Shown here in pieces: positions 42,364-50,908 of a DNA stretch of 64,000 bases. The notes under the pieces are model-generated. The model made no database searches. It was given only the letters and a program-made list of their open reading frames with translations, and was not told where the DNA came from. Made by a program: the position numbers and the translations under genes. The stretch is from contig JANQLG010000024.1 of NCBI GenBank assembly GCA_028280715.1, forward strand, positions 88,884 to 152,883, written 5' to 3'. Numbering within the stretch: the first letter of the stretch is position 1; every line of letters starts with the position of its first letter. This DNA comes from Spongiibacteraceae bacterium. GTDB taxonomy: Bacteria; Pseudomonadota; Gammaproteobacteria; Pseudomonadales; Dasaniaceae.

Positions 42364-42834
42364 ATGCAAACGACTATCGCAATCACCGACCTATCACACA
42401 TTATAGATTTAGCCGTAGCGCCGGTATTTCTACTGGCCGGTATTGCAGGCTTTTTAAATGTGATGTCAGGCAGATTGGGCCGTATTGTTGACCGGGCCAG
42501 AATTATCGAACGCAGAACACTGTCAATAACCGATGAACAACTACTTGTTAAAGCGAACGATGAACTCAAAACCCTTTGGCGACGAGTCAGATTAATCAAC
42601 TGGTCAATTGGTCTATGCAGTTCAGCTGGCCTGATGGTGTGTGCTTTGATTGTGAGTCTTTTTGTTGGTGGGTACTGGTCGTTCTATATCGATGGTTTGG
42701 TGGTATTTTTATTTGTACTGTCACTATTGTTATTGATTGCTTCTCTGATGCTGCTTTTGAAAGAAGTACAGCTGGCAACCCAGTTACTCACATTTGGCAG
42801 AGAAATTCCCAGTGGCGTAGAAAAATCTCGATAG
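42364..42834 (+). CDS. DUF2721-family membrane protein
   Basis: A 156-aa inner-membrane protein of the DUF2721 family. It has an N-terminal helix (HIIDLAVAPVFLLAGIAGFLN), the conserved basic stretch SGRLGRIVDRARIIERR, a coiled middle (ELKTLWRRVRLINWSI) and two closely spaced C-terminal helices. Function unknown. It is common as a stand-alone gene. It converges on the porin-like gene with only 8 bases between stop codons. Confidence 0.85.
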   Translation: MQTTIAITDLSHIIDLAVAPVFLLAGIAGFLNVMSGRLGRIVDRARIIERRTLSITDEQLLVKANDELKTLWRRVRLINWSIGLCSSAGLMVCALIVSLFVGGYWSFYIDGLVVFLFVLSLLLLIASLMLLLKEVQLATQLLTFGREIPSGVEKSR

Positions 42835-42842
42835 TTTATTCT

Positions 42843-44075
42843 TTAGAATACTACCCGTAGTACCAGCTGAACCTGACGCTGAGTCTCCTCAGCTGCCCAG
42901 GAAGGCCATAAAGTCCTGCTTTCATTATTGCTGGTTACTTCAAGATACTCTGCTCCCAGTTCAAGATGGCGGTGATAAGCGTATCTCCAAGCCAACGTCC
43001 AGGCATCACCCTGGCTGTCATTTGGATCATCGCTATAGTGATCCGTTTCCGTGGTATCAAACCAATCGTAACGAGCAGAGAAACGATGCTTATCCAACTT
43101 ATGACTCAACATCAGGTAATAGGATGAAAAGTCCAGCGCTACCGCTGGCAATCCCATTTCAGTCGCACCACTCATAAATTGTGTTAGAAAGCGTGTTTGT
43201 TGATTAAACCGATATTGCCAGGCAACTGAAACAAAATCCGTTTCCCAGGCATATTGCCCCGACGACTCAATCTGCGTGCCATCACCACGGTTGTTGTAGT
43301 AATAAACACGCAAATCACTATCACTTATATAACGCCAGTGAGCACCTATGTAGTAACCCGGCTTGTGGTCAGTTTCTTTAAAGGGTTCCACCCAGGCCGG
43401 TTGATCAGCTAAGCGCCCTGAAAAGGATGGATATTGAGCAAAGTTAACTCGCTCGTCTAATAACGTTTGACGATCATGCAGCGCCCAACCACGCCAGCTT
43501 AATAAAGTACCTAAACCATCGTTGCCACCATAAACTGCGCCAACCAGTGACCAGGTATGAGGTGAATTATATTGCCTTCCAGGTCGGGTCCATTGATATT
43601 CAGCCCCGAGAATCCGTAGCTCCTCTGCCAACCAGCTATTAATTGCAGAGAAAGTATAGGTATAAGGGCTGTGCCAACCGGTATCGACATTTTCCAACGA
43701 CATCACTGGATAGAACGCACCAATGCGGACCTGATGCCTAACACCTGCCGTTAGTGGTTTATGAGTCAGCAGTGCTTCGGTGATGCCTAATTCATCTTCA
43801 CCATCTTGATAAACCAGTACAGAGGCATCGGCACGCCAAAAAGTGGCAAAATCAATACCTCCTTCCAAGACTGCCTGATTAAATTGAAGATCCTCTTCTT
43901 CGTTATCAAAACGCGTTACACCGACTCCCTCTCGCAGCCAACTTTGCATCCAGGGTGTGTCATTACTGGTGTCAATCCACGACGCCTGTATCAACCCGGT
44001 GATGTCTTGCGCGGACACCGGTATTACCCAACTAGCAAACACCAGTGTCAGCGAAGCCGTTAGGGTTTTAAGCAT
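42843..44075 (-). CDS. Porin-like outer-membrane protein
   Basis: About 410 aa. The start at 44075 gives a clean signal peptide (LKTLTASLTLVFASWVIPVSAQ) with ACAGGA upstream. The body is a series of amphipathic strands rich in W and Y, with VLVYQDGEDELGITEALL, RHQVRIGAFYPVMSLEN, and a terminal Phe (VLRVVF), as in phosphate-selective-porin-type barrels. The Y-P-V-M-S-x-E-N segment is shared with porins beside cupredoxin/GGDEF operons. The gene overlaps the GGDEF-EAL stop by 8 bases, so it is third in a three-gene operon. Substrate unknown. Confidence 0.75.
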   Translation of the reverse strand: MLKTLTASLTLVFASWVIPVSAQDITGLIQASWIDTSNDTPWMQSWLREGVGVTRFDNEEEDLQFNQAVLEGGIDFATFWRADASVLVYQDGEDELGITEALLTHKPLTAGVRHQVRIGAFYPVMSLENVDTGWHSPYTYTFSAINSWLAEELRILGAEYQWTRPGRQYNSPHTWSLVGAVYGGNDGLGTLLSWRGWALHDRQTLLDERVNFAQYPSFSGRLADQPAWVEPFKETDHKPGYYIGAHWRYISDSDLRVYYYNNRGDGTQIESSGQYAWETDFVSVAWQYRFNQQTRFLTQFMSGATEMGLPAVALDFSSYYLMLSHKLDKHRFSARYDWFDTTETDHYSDDPNDSQGDAWTLAWRYAYHRHLELGAEYLEVTSNNESRTLWPSWAAEETQRQVQLVLRVVF

Positions 44076-46389
44076 TAGCAATTTTCCTGTAGTTTGTTTG
44101 TGACATCCAATCAAAGAAATCTTCTGCATTCATCGGCCTGGCAATAAAATATCCCTGCGCAAATTCCACATCGTAACGTTTAAGTATTTCAAGTGAAGCC
44201 TCATCCTCAACGCCTTCTGCCACCACGGAAAGGCCAAGATTATGCGCAAGATCAACAGTTGATTTAACGATTTTTTCATCATCGTCGCTGTTTGCCAAAT
44301 CGAGCACAAAGGCTTTGTCGATTTTTAATTCCGAAACAGGCATCTGCTTCAAATAGGCCATAGAAGAATAACCGGTTCCAAAATCATCAATGGATAATTT
44401 AATACCCATTCTCTGCAACATATCCAATGCTTTTATCGCAGCATCCGGATCAGACATCAACGCGCTTTCTGTCACCTCTAAAGTGAGATAACGATTATCG
44501 ACATGATGTAATGTCAGTTGCTCTGATACGTAAGCAGGCAACGATAAATCGACTAAGTCAACAGCAGAAATATTAACCGCAAACTGCAAGTTTATATCTT
44601 GCTGCTGCCACTGCTGCTGTTGTTTGAGTGCTGTACGAATTACCCAATGCGTTAATTGTCGTATAGCACCACTTTGCTCAGCCAGTGGAATAAATTCATC
44701 AGGATTAATAAAACCATGCTCAGGATGAACCCAACGCACCAAACATTCGACGCTGACAACCTCATCCGTTTTTAAACATAACTTGGGCTGATAAAACAAC
44801 CTTAACTGATCCTGTTCAATAGCCAGCCTCAACTCGGACATCAAATTAAGACGCTGAATAGACAAGGTGTTGAATTCACTGTTATAGCGGATGTAGTTAT
44901 GATGCGTTTCTTTACACTTGTACAAAGCAATATCAGCACACTGCATGATGCCGTAGGCTGAATCGGCATGTTCAGGATAAACAGCCAAACCAAAACTGGC
45001 ATCGACATCTAGGTGAATGCCTTCAACCTCAAAGGGCAGATCAAACAAATGGGTGTACTGTTTGACCATAGAAATAAGGTCACGCTCATTAACATCATTG
45101 AGTAGGATGGCAAATTCATCTCCACCGACCCGTGCATAAAAGGCATCGGCCAATTTTAAAGATTCGATTCGCCGACCGATTAACTTTAATAATTGATCGC
45201 CAAAATTATGGCCAATCGTATCGTTAACTTCTTTAAAACGATCGAGATCCAACATTAATACTGCAAAACTTTCACCATTCCCAGTTTCAATTTTATGCTT
45301 CAACTGTTTAATAAAACTATTGCGGTTAGGTAAACCGGTTAAGGTGTCATAGTATGCCAGCTGATTAATCTCTGCTTCACGTGCCTGGATACTATCCTGC
45401 ATGCCTTCAAAGGTTTTTGATAAATTATTAACCTCTGCGGCATCAAAATCGGGAATCGGACTGTGGTAGTCGCCTTGCTGAATGCGCTTGGCAACACCAG
45501 CTAAAACCCGCAAAGGCTTGGTAATATTGTTAGACAAATACAGTGATAACAATACCGCGCCAGCAATGGCAATGATTAATTCTACTGACAACTGAAATGC
45601 CAGCTGGAAGAAATTCAAAAACGCAGACTCACTGGCAATGCTAAACACAAAGGAGACATCCGTATACTCTTTTTCATCCGCGAAAAACCGATAAGCAATT
45701 TGCGCCTGTTGATTAATGTCCACTTCTATCATAGTGGCGTTTGGCAATAAACTAAAGTTAGCCAGTTCAGCGGTTTCACGATTTGTAGTACCAAATACAT
45801 AATTGTCACCGCTAATAACACTAACTTCGTAACCAGTCAGCTGTTGTACACTTTCGTCCACCAATTTTTGCAGATTGATACCCATCAACAACCAGGCATC
45901 CACCTGCGGCTGTTGTTCAAGAAATTTTACTTCAGTAGATTTAATCAGATAAACATCGCCATCAATTACACTGAGACGAATCGCGTCACTGTTAAAGGCT
46001 TCAGGTGTCAGCTCAGTTTCCGTCAAGCTGGAATAAATAACCTGCCCCTCTCCATCAAAAACCATACTGAAATCAGCATTACTACGTCGTTGCTGATTAA
46101 CTAACACCGCAGCCAGTGATTCTGGATCTTCCTTACCACTGGCAATCAATTGCTTGGTGTTAAAATCCTTGGCGGCACTTCTCAATGAACCACTCAAGAC
46201 ATTCCCGTCGTTCTGTAATTTATATAGAAATACCTGCCGGGCAGTATCAAAACTCTGACTTAATTGTGAATTGGAATGTTGGTAGGCTGACTGCAAGGTA
46301 GTGGATGACACCAATACCGTAATCGTCACTAAAATGAGACTGAAAAAGAGCAGTATTTTTTGCTGTAGCGATGCTCGTTTAATATTCAT
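44068..46389 (-). CDS. Membrane GGDEF-EAL c-di-GMP enzyme with periplasmic sensor
   Basis: A protein of about 773 aa. TM1 (KILLFFSLILVTITVLVSS) and TM2 (about residues 265-290) enclose a periplasmic sensor (about 35-265). HAMP, GGDEF and EAL domains follow. The GGDEF motif is intact (YARVGGDEFAILL) and so is the EAL catalytic set: E in VECLVRWVHP (ECL instead of EAL), N in FAVNIS, E in LEVTESALM, DDFGTGYSS and AEGVED. Both synthesis and hydrolysis of c-di-GMP are possible. The ATG at 46389 overlaps the cupredoxin gene by 11 bases; starts at 46410 and 46398 are also in frame. Confidence 0.92.
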   Translation of the reverse strand: MNIKRASLQQKILLFFSLILVTITVLVSSTTLQSAYQHSNSQLSQSFDTARQVFLYKLQNDGNVLSGSLRSAAKDFNTKQLIASGKEDPESLAAVLVNQQRRSNADFSMVFDGEGQVIYSSLTETELTPEAFNSDAIRLSVIDGDVYLIKSTEVKFLEQQPQVDAWLLMGINLQKLVDESVQQLTGYEVSVISGDNYVFGTTNRETAELANFSLLPNATMIEVDINQQAQIAYRFFADEKEYTDVSFVFSIASESAFLNFFQLAFQLSVELIIAIAGAVLLSLYLSNNITKPLRVLAGVAKRIQQGDYHSPIPDFDAAEVNNLSKTFEGMQDSIQAREAEINQLAYYDTLTGLPNRNSFIKQLKHKIETGNGESFAVLMLDLDRFKEVNDTIGHNFGDQLLKLIGRRIESLKLADAFYARVGGDEFAILLNDVNERDLISMVKQYTHLFDLPFEVEGIHLDVDASFGLAVYPEHADSAYGIMQCADIALYKCKETHHNYIRYNSEFNTLSIQRLNLMSELRLAIEQDQLRLFYQPKLCLKTDEVVSVECLVRWVHPEHGFINPDEFIPLAEQSGAIRQLTHWVIRTALKQQQQWQQQDINLQFAVNISAVDLVDLSLPAYVSEQLTLHHVDNRYLTLEVTESALMSDPDAAIKALDMLQRMGIKLSIDDFGTGYSSMAYLKQMPVSELKIDKAFVLDLANSDDDEKIVKSTVDLAHNLGLSVVAEGVEDEASLEILKRYDVEFAQGYFIARPMNAEDFFDWMSQTNYRKIANA

Positions 46390-47014
46390 CAAACTCATCT
46401 GCCTGATCATTGATCATAGGGTATAACGCTTCCTGCAATTGAAAAACCAGTGTTGTCTGACCAATACTGGTGCGCTGACTACGCTGCTTATCTTGTTCCC
46501 TGAAACGAGGATGCCACACTACGACTTCATAGGACTCAGGCTTAACATCAAAAGAAGCCTTACCCTGATCATCAGTGCGACGAAACGCTGCGGACTCTGC
46601 TACATAAATATAGCCCACCATCCAATCATGTACATTACAACCGAGTGCCACAATGCCCGGTTTATCAAAAACTAATGGATCGGGCTGCTGATCTTTATAA
46701 AGCTTTAGTTGAAAGCGCTTAGGCTTTGAAAAAGAATAAACGTGATGCTTAATGGAGTCGGAATTGGGGAAGGTAACATGAGCGCCTTGCTGCACAGCTA
46801 ACACATGCGGCTTAAACTGCTTATTCACTTGGTCCATCACAGCCGGCGCAGGCGGTGATGCGGGAGTTAAGTCCGGGTGTTTTAATTCAACAACGGCACC
46901 GGGAAAGGGTTCGCCCTGTTGATTTAATACCGTAATAGTCAGTGGTTCTGCCAAGCTGGACCAGGCTAACAGCAGGCAAATCAACAAAAAGCCGTAATGA
47001 CAGCATTTAGGCAT
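46379..47014 (-). CDS. Secreted cupredoxin-like (plastocyanin-type) protein
   Basis: A 211-aa periplasmic protein with a signal peptide (GFLLICLLLAWSSLAEP). It carries a blue-copper-like site: HVTFPNSDSIKHHVYSFS (His ligand) and VALGCNVHDWMVGYI (Cys-x2-His-x2-Met). The C-terminal part has a carboxypeptidase-regulatory-like beta domain (GKASFDVKPESYEVVVWHP). Annotations such as methylamine utilisation protein are used for this type, but nothing nearby supports methylamine metabolism. It is first in an operon with the GGDEF-EAL protein and the porin-like protein, suggesting a copper or redox signal feeding c-di-GMP (inference). Confidence 0.83.
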   Translation of the reverse strand: MPKCCHYGFLLICLLLAWSSLAEPLTITVLNQQGEPFPGAVVELKHPDLTPASPPAPAVMDQVNKQFKPHVLAVQQGAHVTFPNSDSIKHHVYSFSKPKRFQLKLYKDQQPDPLVFDKPGIVALGCNVHDWMVGYIYVAESAAFRRTDDQGKASFDVKPESYEVVVWHPRFREQDKQRSQRTSIGQTTLVFQLQEALYPMINDQADEFDEY

Positions 47015-47201
47015 AAATCAAATCCCAGGCAAATGTCTAAAGTATAGGTAGAAAATTCACCCTTTTCCGACAATTGCCAGTGACGATATATCCCTTCTGT
47101 GATGTTTTTACAGTAAAGTTACTAATTAGGAGAATTGGTAGGAAAGCTCAAAGCCTCTCCCACCAACCACTCAACCAGCCTGATAGCACCTATTTATCTG
47201 T

Positions 47202-48290
47202 CTATCTGTCAGTTATCTGCCAAATATCCCCGCTATCTGTAGCGAAATACAGTTGCCCATTTTCATTTACAGCCAATGCACGTATACGCTCATTAAGATC
47301 ATCAAATAAGCGATCTTCATTCACGACATTAGACGCTTCCACTGTCAGCACATTGAGATGCATTAGCTTTAACGCGCCAGCTAATAATTTACCTTTTAAT
47401 TCTGGAATCGTGTCATCGGAATAAAACAATAATGAAGAAGGAGCGATAGAAGGTATATAGATTTTTTTTGCATCTAACATATCAGGATGACTACGTGTTT
47501 CACCGACATAAGAAGGAGAACTGTACTCTTTACCAAGAGAAACTGTTGCCCAACCATAGTTACCGCCTTTTTCAATCAGATTGATTTCATCGCCGCCACG
47601 TGGACCATGTTCAATTGCCCATAAACGCTGATTGTCAAAATCATAGGCCAGTCCCTGTGGATTGCGATGGCCATAGCTCCAGATTTCTGGCAGTGCATCC
47701 TTAACGCCCACAAAGGGGTTATCGGCAGGTACGCTGCCATCGATATTCAATCGCAGAATACTGCCAGCATGCGTACTCAGATCTTGACCATTAGGGCGAT
47801 AACCTCGATCACCTACGCTAAAGAATAAGTGCTCTTCACTAAAGACAATTCTGCTGCCAAAGTGACGGCCAGTGCCAGATGCCGATTCAGTTGCCAATAA
47901 TATTTGCCATTCTTTAAGCGCATTGCTTTCACTGTCCAATTTAGCGCGGGCAAGTGTAGTAATACTTCCGCCATCGCCACTCTCACTGTAGGTGAAATAA
48001 ATCCAGTCACCTTTTTGATAACCGGGCCTGACGGCAACATCCAACAAACCGCCCTGACCGCGATCCTTAACTTCAGGCGCTCCAGATAAAGTTTGAATAT
48101 TGCCTGAAGCGAGATCGAATAATTTGACTCGACCCTCTTTCTCAGTCACCAGCAACACATTCTCTTCGAGAAATGTCATCCCCCAAGGGCGATCGAAGTC
48201 ATCACTGACAAGTTTTGGTGTAAGAGCCTGAGCAAATCCCGCTAATGCCATCAGGAACAAAAAACCGATAATTTTTTTAGCATAAAACAT
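47202..48290 (-). CDS. PQQ-type soluble aldose sugar dehydrogenase
   Basis: A periplasmic protein of about 362 aa with a signal peptide (YAKKIIGFLFLMALAGFAQA). It is a six-bladed propeller of the soluble glucose/aldose dehydrogenase (YliI/Asd) family: RPWGMTFLEENVLLVTEKEGRV at the start, the PQQ and calcium loop region SYGHRNPQGLAYD, then EHGPRGGDEINLIEKGGNYGW, and a C-terminal blade RIRALAVNENGQLYFATD. It oxidises free aldoses with PQQ. Whether PQQ is made locally is not shown. The ATG at 48290 follows ACGAG. Single gene. Confidence 0.9.
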   Translation of the reverse strand: MFYAKKIIGFLFLMALAGFAQALTPKLVSDDFDRPWGMTFLEENVLLVTEKEGRVKLFDLASGNIQTLSGAPEVKDRGQGGLLDVAVRPGYQKGDWIYFTYSESGDGGSITTLARAKLDSESNALKEWQILLATESASGTGRHFGSRIVFSEEHLFFSVGDRGYRPNGQDLSTHAGSILRLNIDGSVPADNPFVGVKDALPEIWSYGHRNPQGLAYDFDNQRLWAIEHGPRGGDEINLIEKGGNYGWATVSLGKEYSSPSYVGETRSHPDMLDAKKIYIPSIAPSSLLFYSDDTIPELKGKLLAGALKLMHLNVLTVEASNVVNEDRLFDDLNERIRALAVNENGQLYFATDSGDIWQITDR

Positions 48291-48501
48291 GATGCACACT
48301 CGTTTTAGTTTGATGAGTCATTCTTTGGATATTCTTAAAACAACTAAAACTTCAACCTTAAAAAGTCTATCCGCAAAACGCTATTCATTGAAGCTACCAT
48401 TCATTAAAACTACTATTTATTAAAGACCATTAATTATTAAGACCACTAATCATTAAATTTATTACAAATAGTTTAAATCAGTAACATAAAAAAATATCAA
48501 A

Positions 48502-50637
48502 TTAAGAAGCACGATAGGCGCGAGTAATCATAATCCGTTCTTTAGCAACCGGATTGTCACTATCCTCACTCGCAATACTTCCTGCTACGGCATTCTCTTG
48601 ACCGATTACCCTACTCTCTTGGATAGCCTGGTTTTCTTGAATGGCTTCCAAAATTCTTATTCCTTTTAAAACACGACCGAATATTCGGTCATCCACCATG
48701 GACATACGTTCGCCATCAGCACTACCAACTTGAGTTGAATTCCGAGATGAAAAATAAGTTATAACTGCATATTCCTCAGGGTTATTCAATCTTTCCGCAC
48801 CAATCGATGGTAACGCAAAACGCATTGTAGAATGCTCGCCCTCTACACTGTTATTACTCTTAAGGAGTATATTTTCCAATAGGTTTTCACGATTACTCTC
48901 GTCATTAGTCACTGCACTGGAAAATGAAGTTCCGTCGAAATAACCCTTGTCGACATCATTCAAAAAGTCAGCAACTTGCGCTGAGGTACGTTCTGGATAG
49001 ACCGCCACTTCCACATCACCCTGCGTAGTTTCCAATACGACCTTAACGGAAATATCTTCGGGATGTTGTGCTAGCCACCATTTACGGACTGCATTAATGT
49101 CATTACGCTCGACCCACTCATTATGTTGAGTAAATTGAGCTTCTGGAAAATTCACGTTGATGTTTCGCAAATGAGTATCAAAAAAACCTCTCACAAAATC
49201 GTTTTGAATTTGAATCATATCCTGCGAATCAATGTCTCCTAACAATACTCTCTTCACGGGATTACGCATAAATAATGTGAAATCCGACACCCCAAAATGA
49301 GATGCTTTATTGACCTTCAAACGAACGATATCGTTTCGCATGCCTGCAAATTCATGTCGCTCGTATATAAAGTCATTAAATCCATGAGACTCTTCCAGCT
49401 TTTCACCGGCCATTTGTTCAGCCAATATTGTGTAATCGGCATAAAACATTAGAAAGGGTACCGGGATATTCTGGTTAAAGGGCGTAACATGAAAGTCTGC
49501 GCCATCAAGACTTACCGCCGCTGCACAGCGTCGATCCAACATACAAAAAGCGCCCGTAGTGGAACCACCAAACGACATACCGATTTGACCTGTAGCATTA
49601 AACACACCTGCAGTAACCAAATCGGCAACATGGGCAGGTACATTACCTGCTTGCAACCTGTCATGAACAAAGCGACGGTCATCTAACCATACCTGCGGAC
49701 TTTTGGTATCGATGCGAGAATTATTTTCAATAGCGACTTGGCGCATGCGCAATTTGCCGGCGCGGCGTTGATCATATGTCGCTGCAGCAAATGCGTCTTT
49801 CGCTTCCTGTGTAGTGCCTGCTGCTAATGCCCTCATTTCTTCAATTAAGGAAGGATCCATATCAACCACATCACCATTAGGAAACAACACTGGCGAGGAA
49901 TCATAAGTATGCTGCACCGAAAAAATAAGATAACCATGGCTGGCAAGTTCTTCCATCAATGCGGTGTTTTGGCCAGCAAAGGAGGTATACCCATGACTAA
50001 AAATCACTACGGGAAGGTCATTCGCTCCTGCCAACAATGGCGCATTCACATAAGAGTTGGTCAGGCTATGTTTAAAGTAGGTAAAGAGAAACGGCGCTCC
50101 AAATATACTACCCAGTCCATTAGCGGTTGTTGCTGTTTCTTCATCCGTAAAATACGGCCGACGTTCAATTTTCTCAATACTGTCAGCCGGATACCATACT
50201 CTCACCAGCAATCTGCGCGGTTCATTCTTATCAGTAGAAAATATTCCCAATCTGGAATCATCCGTAAGTTCAAAATCACGCACACCAACGGAGTGTTCGC
50301 CTGAAGGAGCAGGCAAATCGGGTACAGGAAATAAATAGATAAGCAATATTGCCGGTATTAAAAGCAGCCCAAGTATGGAGCCTGTAATCCACGGTAATTT
50401 CTGTTGCTTGGAATTTCGCATTAATCTTCCCAAGAATAAAAAGACTAACGCAATGATCGTCACCAAAATGCTCAAAGCAGCTTGCCATCGATAATCGAAC
50501 ATGGCCCAGCCACCTACTACCAATACAGCAATCGAGGCAGTTACAACAATCATGTTGCGACGCGGATCAGTGTATCGCCACCAGGCAATCACCATGACAA
50601 GTAGCAAAGCAATAAGAGCGAAATCAATTAACAACAT
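48502..50637 (-). CDS. Membrane PAF-acetylhydrolase-like lipase fused to a cyclophilin-like domain
   Basis: A protein of about 711 aa. Four N-terminal transmembrane helices (about 1-105) precede a periplasmic alpha/beta hydrolase (about 120-480) of the PAF-acetylhydrolase type, with VVIFSHGYTSFAGQN (oxyanion region), the nucleophile Ser in TGQIGMSFGGSTTGAF and the likely His in KASHFGVSDF. The C-terminal about 180 residues look like a cyclophilin peptidyl-prolyl isomerase: VVLETTQGDVEVAVYPERTS, then VADFLNDVDKGYFDGTSFS and late YFSSRNSTQVGS. The catalytic Arg of cyclophilin (in FHRVI) reads FSSAV here, so isomerase activity is doubtful. This domain pair is unusual. The ATG at 50637 has AAGG 8 bases upstream. 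Confidence 0.78.
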   Translation of the reverse strand: MLLIDFALIALLLVMVIAWWRYTDPRRNMIVVTASIAVLVVGGWAMFDYRWQAALSILVTIIALVFLFLGRLMRNSKQQKLPWITGSILGLLLIPAILLIYLFPVPDLPAPSGEHSVGVRDFELTDDSRLGIFSTDKNEPRRLLVRVWYPADSIEKIERRPYFTDEETATTANGLGSIFGAPFLFTYFKHSLTNSYVNAPLLAGANDLPVVIFSHGYTSFAGQNTALMEELASHGYLIFSVQHTYDSSPVLFPNGDVVDMDPSLIEEMRALAAGTTQEAKDAFAAATYDQRRAGKLRMRQVAIENNSRIDTKSPQVWLDDRRFVHDRLQAGNVPAHVADLVTAGVFNATGQIGMSFGGSTTGAFCMLDRRCAAAVSLDGADFHVTPFNQNIPVPFLMFYADYTILAEQMAGEKLEESHGFNDFIYERHEFAGMRNDIVRLKVNKASHFGVSDFTLFMRNPVKRVLLGDIDSQDMIQIQNDFVRGFFDTHLRNINVNFPEAQFTQHNEWVERNDINAVRKWWLAQHPEDISVKVVLETTQGDVEVAVYPERTSAQVADFLNDVDKGYFDGTSFSSAVTNDESNRENLLENILLKSNNSVEGEHSTMRFALPSIGAERLNNPEEYAVITYFSSRNSTQVGSADGERMSMVDDRIFGRVLKGIRILEAIQENQAIQESRVIGQENAVAGSIASEDSDNPVAKERIMITRAYRAS

Positions 50638-50908
50638 ATCCATATCCTTGTATTTTTATTAGGTATTCTTATTAGGTAATTGCTATTAAGTCGAAGCCCT
50701 AACCGTGTTTACATATCCTGTAGCTTGAACACAGAGAATAAGCGTCCAGTTTGCTTTAAACAAGAATTTATAGCCATTGAAGCCTTTACGTAAAATCAAC
50801 GTAAACGTATTTAATAAAGTAAACAGAAAAAAGATAGGACAAGAATCAAAACTGCTCCCGAACAAGAAAGAAAAACTTATTCGAAAGCAGTTTGTGCAGG
50901 AAAAAACT

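Noticed and set aside
46379..47014. Methylamine-utilisation gene cluster
   Set aside because: Only the generic name of the cupredoxin family suggests it. No mau or methylamine dehydrogenase genes are nearby.
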